From: JTS-RE37 sp041743425
GTDB taxonomy: Bacteria; Bacteroidota; Bacteroidia; Flavobacteriales; Flavobacteriaceae
Length of the DNA: 64,000 nucleotides
Assembly: GCA_041743425.1 (NCBI GenBank)
Contig: JBGTMS010000041.1
Coordinates: 1-64,000 of the forward strand
Direction of reading: 5' to 3'
The position numbers were made by a program, and so were the translations under genes. Positions 60,523 through 64,000 of the stretch are shown here, piece after piece. Below the pieces are notes generated by a model. The model searched no databases and had not been told where the DNA came from. It saw nothing but the letters and a program-made list of their open reading frames with translations. Positions within the stretch are counted from its first letter, which is position 1. Each line of letters starts with the position of its first letter.

Positions 60523-62976
60523 ATGAAGCTATTACTAAGGTATATCGCGCTTGCCATCAGCATTACCAGCACGGCTCAGGAATTGAAATCTCCTTCCGCT
60601 TTTCTCGGTTACGAACTGGGAACCCGTTTCACACGGCACCATGAGGTGGTGGACTATTTTAATTATATATCTGAAGCAGCCGCAGACAGGGTACAGTTTC
60701 ATGAATATGGCAGGACCAATGAGCATCGACCGTTGGTGGTGGCCTATGTGAGCACCGCGGAAAATATGGCCCGTCTGGAAGATATTCGCACAGCACACCT
60801 GAACAGCACCCGTGGAGGCCCTTCCGGCACCAAGGCGATCGTCTGGCTCGGGTACAATGTACATGGCAATGAAAGTGTCAGCACGGAGGCTTCCATGCAA
60901 ACGATCTATGAGTTACTTACGTCAAAACAAGCGTATCTGGAAAACACGGTAGTGATCATTGATCCTTGTATCAATCCGGACGGAAGGGACCGCTATGTGA
61001 ACTGGTACAACCAGTACAAGAACACCCCCGGCAATGTGGATCCCAACAGCAAAGAACACCATGAAGGCTGGTGGAATGGAAGGAGCAACCACTACATGTT
61101 CGATTTGAATCGGGACTGGGCCTGGCTTACCCAGACAGAAAGCCGTCAGCGCCTGAAGGAATTTAATAAATGGCTTCCCCATATCCATGTCGATTTCCAT
61201 GAGCAGGGGGTAAACAATCCCTACTACTTTGCGCCTGCAGCCGAACCTTTTCATGAAGTTATTACAGATTTTCAACGCGATTTTCAGGTACTTATAGGTA
61301 AGAACCATGCCAGATATTTTGATGCCAACGGTTGGTTTTATTTCACCAAGGAGGTGTTTGACCTCTTCTATCCCAGTTACGGTGACACCTACCCTACTTA
61401 TAACGGAGCCATAGGGATGACTTATGAGCAGGGGGGAGGCGGAGACGCAGGGCTGGGCATCCTGATGTCGGGCGGGGATACCCTTACGTTAAAGGATCGT
61501 ATTGCACATCATCTTACAACCGGGCTTTCTACGGTAGAAGTTGCCGCAGCCAATGTTGATAAACTAAATACTGAGTTTATCAAATTCTATTCTGATCGGG
61601 ACTTCAATTATAAAAGTTTTGTCATGAGCGGTAACAGGGATCACCTGGACGCGCTCGCCCGGCTGCTGGATCAGCATGAAATCAGCTATTCTTCCGTCCG
61701 TCCAGGTACTCAAAAGGGATTCGATTATAAGAGTGGTAAAACCGGGAGCCAGAAGACCGGCAATCAAGGCATGATCGTATCTACCGACCAGCCAAGGGGT
61801 ACTCTGGTCAAAGTACTTTTTGAACCTAATGCCCGCTTGAGTGATTCGCTGACCTATGATATTACAGCATGGTCCCTTCCTTATGCCTATGGTCTGGAGG
61901 CCATCGCATCGGAAACTGTAGTGAATGGAGAGACGTATGAAAAAGCCGAAGTCCGGAAGATCGTCCCGGAGGATAAGGCCTATGCCTATCTCACCGATTG
62001 GAACAGCATGGATGACGCGCGATTCCTGGCGGAACTTCTAAAGCATGAGGTGCGTGTGCGCTGTGCCCAACGCCCGTTCAGAATGGACGGAAAATTGTAC
62101 GACCGGGGTTCCCTGATTATCACCAGAGCAGATAACAAGCACCTCTCCAATTTTAAAGGCATTCTGGCAAAAGCTGCCTCAGCTCACAGGCAAGATCTTC
62201 AGGCAACCTCAACCGGCTTCGTGGAGGGTGGGAAGGATTTTGGTTCCGGATATGTGGAACTGGTGCCCAATGTTACTGTCGGTGTACTTGCAGGAGGGCC
62301 AACCTCTACCCTTCGTTTCGGCGAGATATGGCATTTTTTTGAACAGCAACTGCACTATCCTGTCAGTATTCTTGATGCGGAATACCTGGAAGAACTGGAC
62401 CTCTCTAAATATCAGGTGCTCGTGCTTCCGGATGGCACGGATTATTCAACATACATGACAGAAGGATTAAGAGGTAAACTAAAAGGTTGGGTCAGCCAGG
62501 GCGGCCGTCTGATCGCCATGGGGGGTGCAATCAAAAGTATCGGGGGCGAGGACGGTTTCGGGATCAAACTCAGGGAAAGTAGCAAGGACACAACAGTCAC
62601 CGAAGTAAAATCATACGAGCTGACACAGCGGGAACAGATTTCGAATGAGATCACTGGGGCTATTTTCAAAACAAGAGTAGATCCTACTCATCCTCTGGCA
62701 TACGGTTACGGGGAGGCGTATTACAGCCTGAAACTCGGGGGCGACAATTTCGACTATCTTTCAGAGGGGACCGTGGCCTATCTGGAGGACACACCACGTC
62801 CGGTGGCCGGATTTGCAGGTAACGGCGCTTTGAAAAAATTGGGCAGGACCCTGGTCTTCGGAGCAGAAAGCCATGGTGAAGGTCAGGTGGTCTACCTGGC
62901 AGATAATCCTTTGTTCCGTGGGTTCTGGGAGAATGGTAAACTATTTTTTGCAAATGCCCTGTTCCTGGTCCATTGA
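60523..62976 (+). CDS. Exported M14 zinc carboxypeptidase
   Basis: An 817-residue protein with signal peptide (MKLLLRYIALAISITSTAQ) and an M14 peptidase domain (about 40-350). The zinc ligands His114 and Glu117 are in GYNVHGNESVSTEAS, the third His in HIHVDFHEQGVNNPYYF (His226, less likely His222), and the catalytic Glu in IGMTYEQGGGGDAG. The C-terminal half (about 370-817) is a beta-rich and glutaminase-like region (QVLVLPDGTDYSTYM, LKGWVSQGGRLIAMGGAI), typical of large Bacteroidota M14 proteins. It should trim C-terminal residues from peptides in the periplasm or cell surface. No sorting tail is seen. Confidence 0.92.
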   Translation: MKLLLRYIALAISITSTAQELKSPSAFLGYELGTRFTRHHEVVDYFNYISEAAADRVQFHEYGRTNEHRPLVVAYVSTAENMARLEDIRTAHLNSTRGGPSGTKAIVWLGYNVHGNESVSTEASMQTIYELLTSKQAYLENTVVIIDPCINPDGRDRYVNWYNQYKNTPGNVDPNSKEHHEGWWNGRSNHYMFDLNRDWAWLTQTESRQRLKEFNKWLPHIHVDFHEQGVNNPYYFAPAAEPFHEVITDFQRDFQVLIGKNHARYFDANGWFYFTKEVFDLFYPSYGDTYPTYNGAIGMTYEQGGGGDAGLGILMSGGDTLTLKDRIAHHLTTGLSTVEVAAANVDKLNTEFIKFYSDRDFNYKSFVMSGNRDHLDALARLLDQHEISYSSVRPGTQKGFDYKSGKTGSQKTGNQGMIVSTDQPRGTLVKVLFEPNARLSDSLTYDITAWSLPYAYGLEAIASETVVNGETYEKAEVRKIVPEDKAYAYLTDWNSMDDARFLAELLKHEVRVRCAQRPFRMDGKLYDRGSLIITRADNKHLSNFKGILAKAASAHRQDLQATSTGFVEGGKDFGSGYVELVPNVTVGVLAGGPTSTLRFGEIWHFFEQQLHYPVSILDAEYLEELDLSKYQVLVLPDGTDYSTYMTEGLRGKLKGWVSQGGRLIAMGGAIKSIGGEDGFGIKLRESSKDTTVTEVKSYELTQREQISNEITGAIFKTRVDPTHPLAYGYGEAYYSLKLGGDNFDYLSEGTVAYLEDTPRPVAGFAGNGALKKLGRTLVFGAESHGEGQVVYLADNPLFRGFWENGKLFFANALFLVH

Positions 62977-62996
62977 AGTCCTGGAAGATATGAAGC

Positions 62997-64000
62997 TCAA
63001 TAGAGCATAAAGGAGGCAAATACGATCCCGAAAAAAGCTATGGGGAGAATGATGAGCATATAGACAAATCCGATGACATTGGCTTTCACTATGGCCCCCA
63101 GCCAGCTGCTGCGATAGAAATTGCGCAGGGCGAGAATCAGGTACAGCATGAATGACAAGAAGATAATGAATTGCAGCCATCCGGGAACAGAGAACATATA
63201 ATTGGCAATGATCATCGCGCAAAAAGTGGTAAACATAAAAGTGAAAAAATAAAAGCTGAACACCATATGATATGCAAAATTCCCCCTCCTCCAGTAGAAA
63301 ATCTTTAATAGAATGGCGAATAATGGCATCAGCAGGAACATCGCAATAGGAATGGTATCGTAAAAACTCTTCAGTAAACCACCCCCGCGCAATTCATAGA
63401 GTTTGAGCAGCTGGGTATAAAAACGTCTGGTCATGGCTCCCGCATCCTCTTTCAGCCCCATGGCTTTTAATTTATCAGGCAGTGATGCCCCTGCGACTAT
63501 GAGGGAATCCACCGAATCCCTGGTATCACTGAGAATATCAGGAATTTTATTGTTGGAGCCCATCAGGGAATCTATTTCCTTCAAATCCTTATCGGACATC
63601 CTGGTCACTTTCTGGTTGTCCTTTAATGCCTTTCTGGCCCTATCGATACCTGCAGAATCCGGAGCAAGGTTGAGCGTATCGCGATGAACGCGCTGGTCAA
63701 AATTTTTCCTGAGTGCCTGGCTTACCGAACTGTCCGCTTCCCTAACACTAAATGAAAATAGAAAGAAAAATACCACAGAAATAAAAAGATAGAATTGGGC
63801 GGGATGAAGATAAGAAAGGCGCTTTCCGTCTACAAAACGTCTTGCAAGAACCCCAGGTTTAAACATGAGCGGGATAAAGCTTCTGAAAAAGCGGGCATCC
63901 ACAGAAAAGTAATTGCTGATGGTATTGCTAAAGAGCACCCCAAAGGTCAGGTCGGCCACCGCCTGCCCGCAAACCGGACAGAAAGCATATGAGGGTTCTA
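62997..64000 (-). CDS. DUF3667 membrane protein, N-terminus cut by window edge
   Basis: The reverse frame is open to the window edge (334 codons visible). Just inside the edge lies CPVCGQAVADLTFGVLF, half of a zinc-ribbon, followed by the DUF3667 segment (FRSFIPLMFKPGVLARRFVDGKR, YLHPAQFYLFISVVFFFL). At least five transmembrane helices follow, with a large polar loop at about 90-200. The GTG at 63959 would cut off the zinc-binding cysteines, so the real start is outside. The family is common in Flavobacteriia; function unknown. It is convergent with the M14 gene, 20 bp apart. Confidence 0.88.
   Translation of the reverse strand, partial: EPSYAFCPVCGQAVADLTFGVLFSNTISNYFSVDARFFRSFIPLMFKPGVLARRFVDGKRLSYLHPAQFYLFISVVFFFLFSFSVREADSSVSQALRKNFDQRVHRDTLNLAPDSAGIDRARKALKDNQKVTRMSDKDLKEIDSLMGSNNKIPDILSDTRDSVDSLIVAGASLPDKLKAMGLKEDAGAMTRRFYTQLLKLYELRGGGLLKSFYDTIPIAMFLLMPLFAILLKIFYWRRGNFAYHMVFSFYFFTFMFTTFCAMIIANYMFSVPGWLQFIIFLSFMLYLILALRNFYRSSWLGAIVKANVIGFVYMLIILPIAFFGIVFASFMLY

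Overview
This 64 kb window comes from a chromosome of the Bacteroidota, most likely a marine or free-living member of the Flavobacteriaceae. The evidence is a type IX secretion C-terminal sorting domain on a large exported protein, many promoters with the Bacteroidota -7 box TAnnTTTG and almost no Shine-Dalgarno sequences, family-typical neighbours (pyrG-yidC, guaA-LysM protein, DUF3667, bacillithiol enzyme BshC), and GC content judged by eye to be in the mid 40s. I saw no rRNA, tRNA, CRISPR array, insertion sequence or prophage. Both edges cut genes: a GH31 glycosidase loses its C-terminus on the left and a DUF3667 membrane protein loses its N-terminus on the right.

Layout. 1-8.0 kb (minus): an alpha-glucan block, glgE-maltokinase-glgB in tight order, followed by a GH31 alpha-glucosidase. 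This is most of the GlgE (maltose-1-phosphate) route, but no trehalose synthase is visible. 8.2-11.4 kb (plus): a lipoprotein with collagen-like triplets, an exported MsrB, dihydrolipoyl dehydrogenase and a DUF3817 protein. 11.4-20.7 kb (minus): aroQ, an HD hydrolase, a TPR-class III nucleotide cyclase read after a 1585-residue secreted S8/S53-type peptidase, and a small beta-barrel protein. 20.9-26.3 kb (plus): xerD, a GH13 alpha-glucosidase predicted to prefer alpha-1,6 bonds, an M20 amidohydrolase broken by one in-frame stop codon, and an ECF sigma factor with a four-helix membrane partner.

26.3-27.8 kb (minus): a PlsC-type acyltransferase and a NUDIX hydrolase whose start codon overlaps that of a divergent cyclophilin lipoprotein. 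27.8-42.7 kb (plus): a long run of mostly exported proteins: cyclophilin, a response regulator, an M20 hydrolase, a GH140-type glycosidase, an M28 peptidase of the glutamate carboxypeptidase II type, a very large beta-propeller/HEAT/cytochrome c lipoprotein, a TPR protein, an SCO1-like protein, an SMP-30 lactonase and a DUF5009 acyltransferase-like membrane protein. 42.8-48.8 kb (minus): nitronate monooxygenase, mnmA, yidC and pyrG. 49.1-50.0 kb (plus): a Tat-exported hydroxypyruvate isomerase-like protein. 50.1-54.7 kb (minus): guaA, LysM/periplasmic-binding-protein fusion, OsmC and DUF922 in one compact operon. 54.8-58.7 kb (plus): a secreted GH65 hydrolase, a SIMPL protein and a PNPOx-like protein, with a structured intergenic element. 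58.7-64 kb: bshC (minus), an M14 carboxypeptidase (plus) and DUF3667 (minus).

Taken together this is mostly ordinary chromosome with a strong alpha-glucan theme (GH31, GH13, GH65, GlgB, GlgE, maltokinase) and an export-rich region devoted to peptides and sugars. I saw no clear defence, mobile or secondary-metabolite system. The observations most worth following are the conserved NKLR peptide repeats in the secreted peptidase, the structured element near 58.0 kb, the 34-40 kb cytochrome/TPR/SCO set, and the single-stop amidohydrolase.
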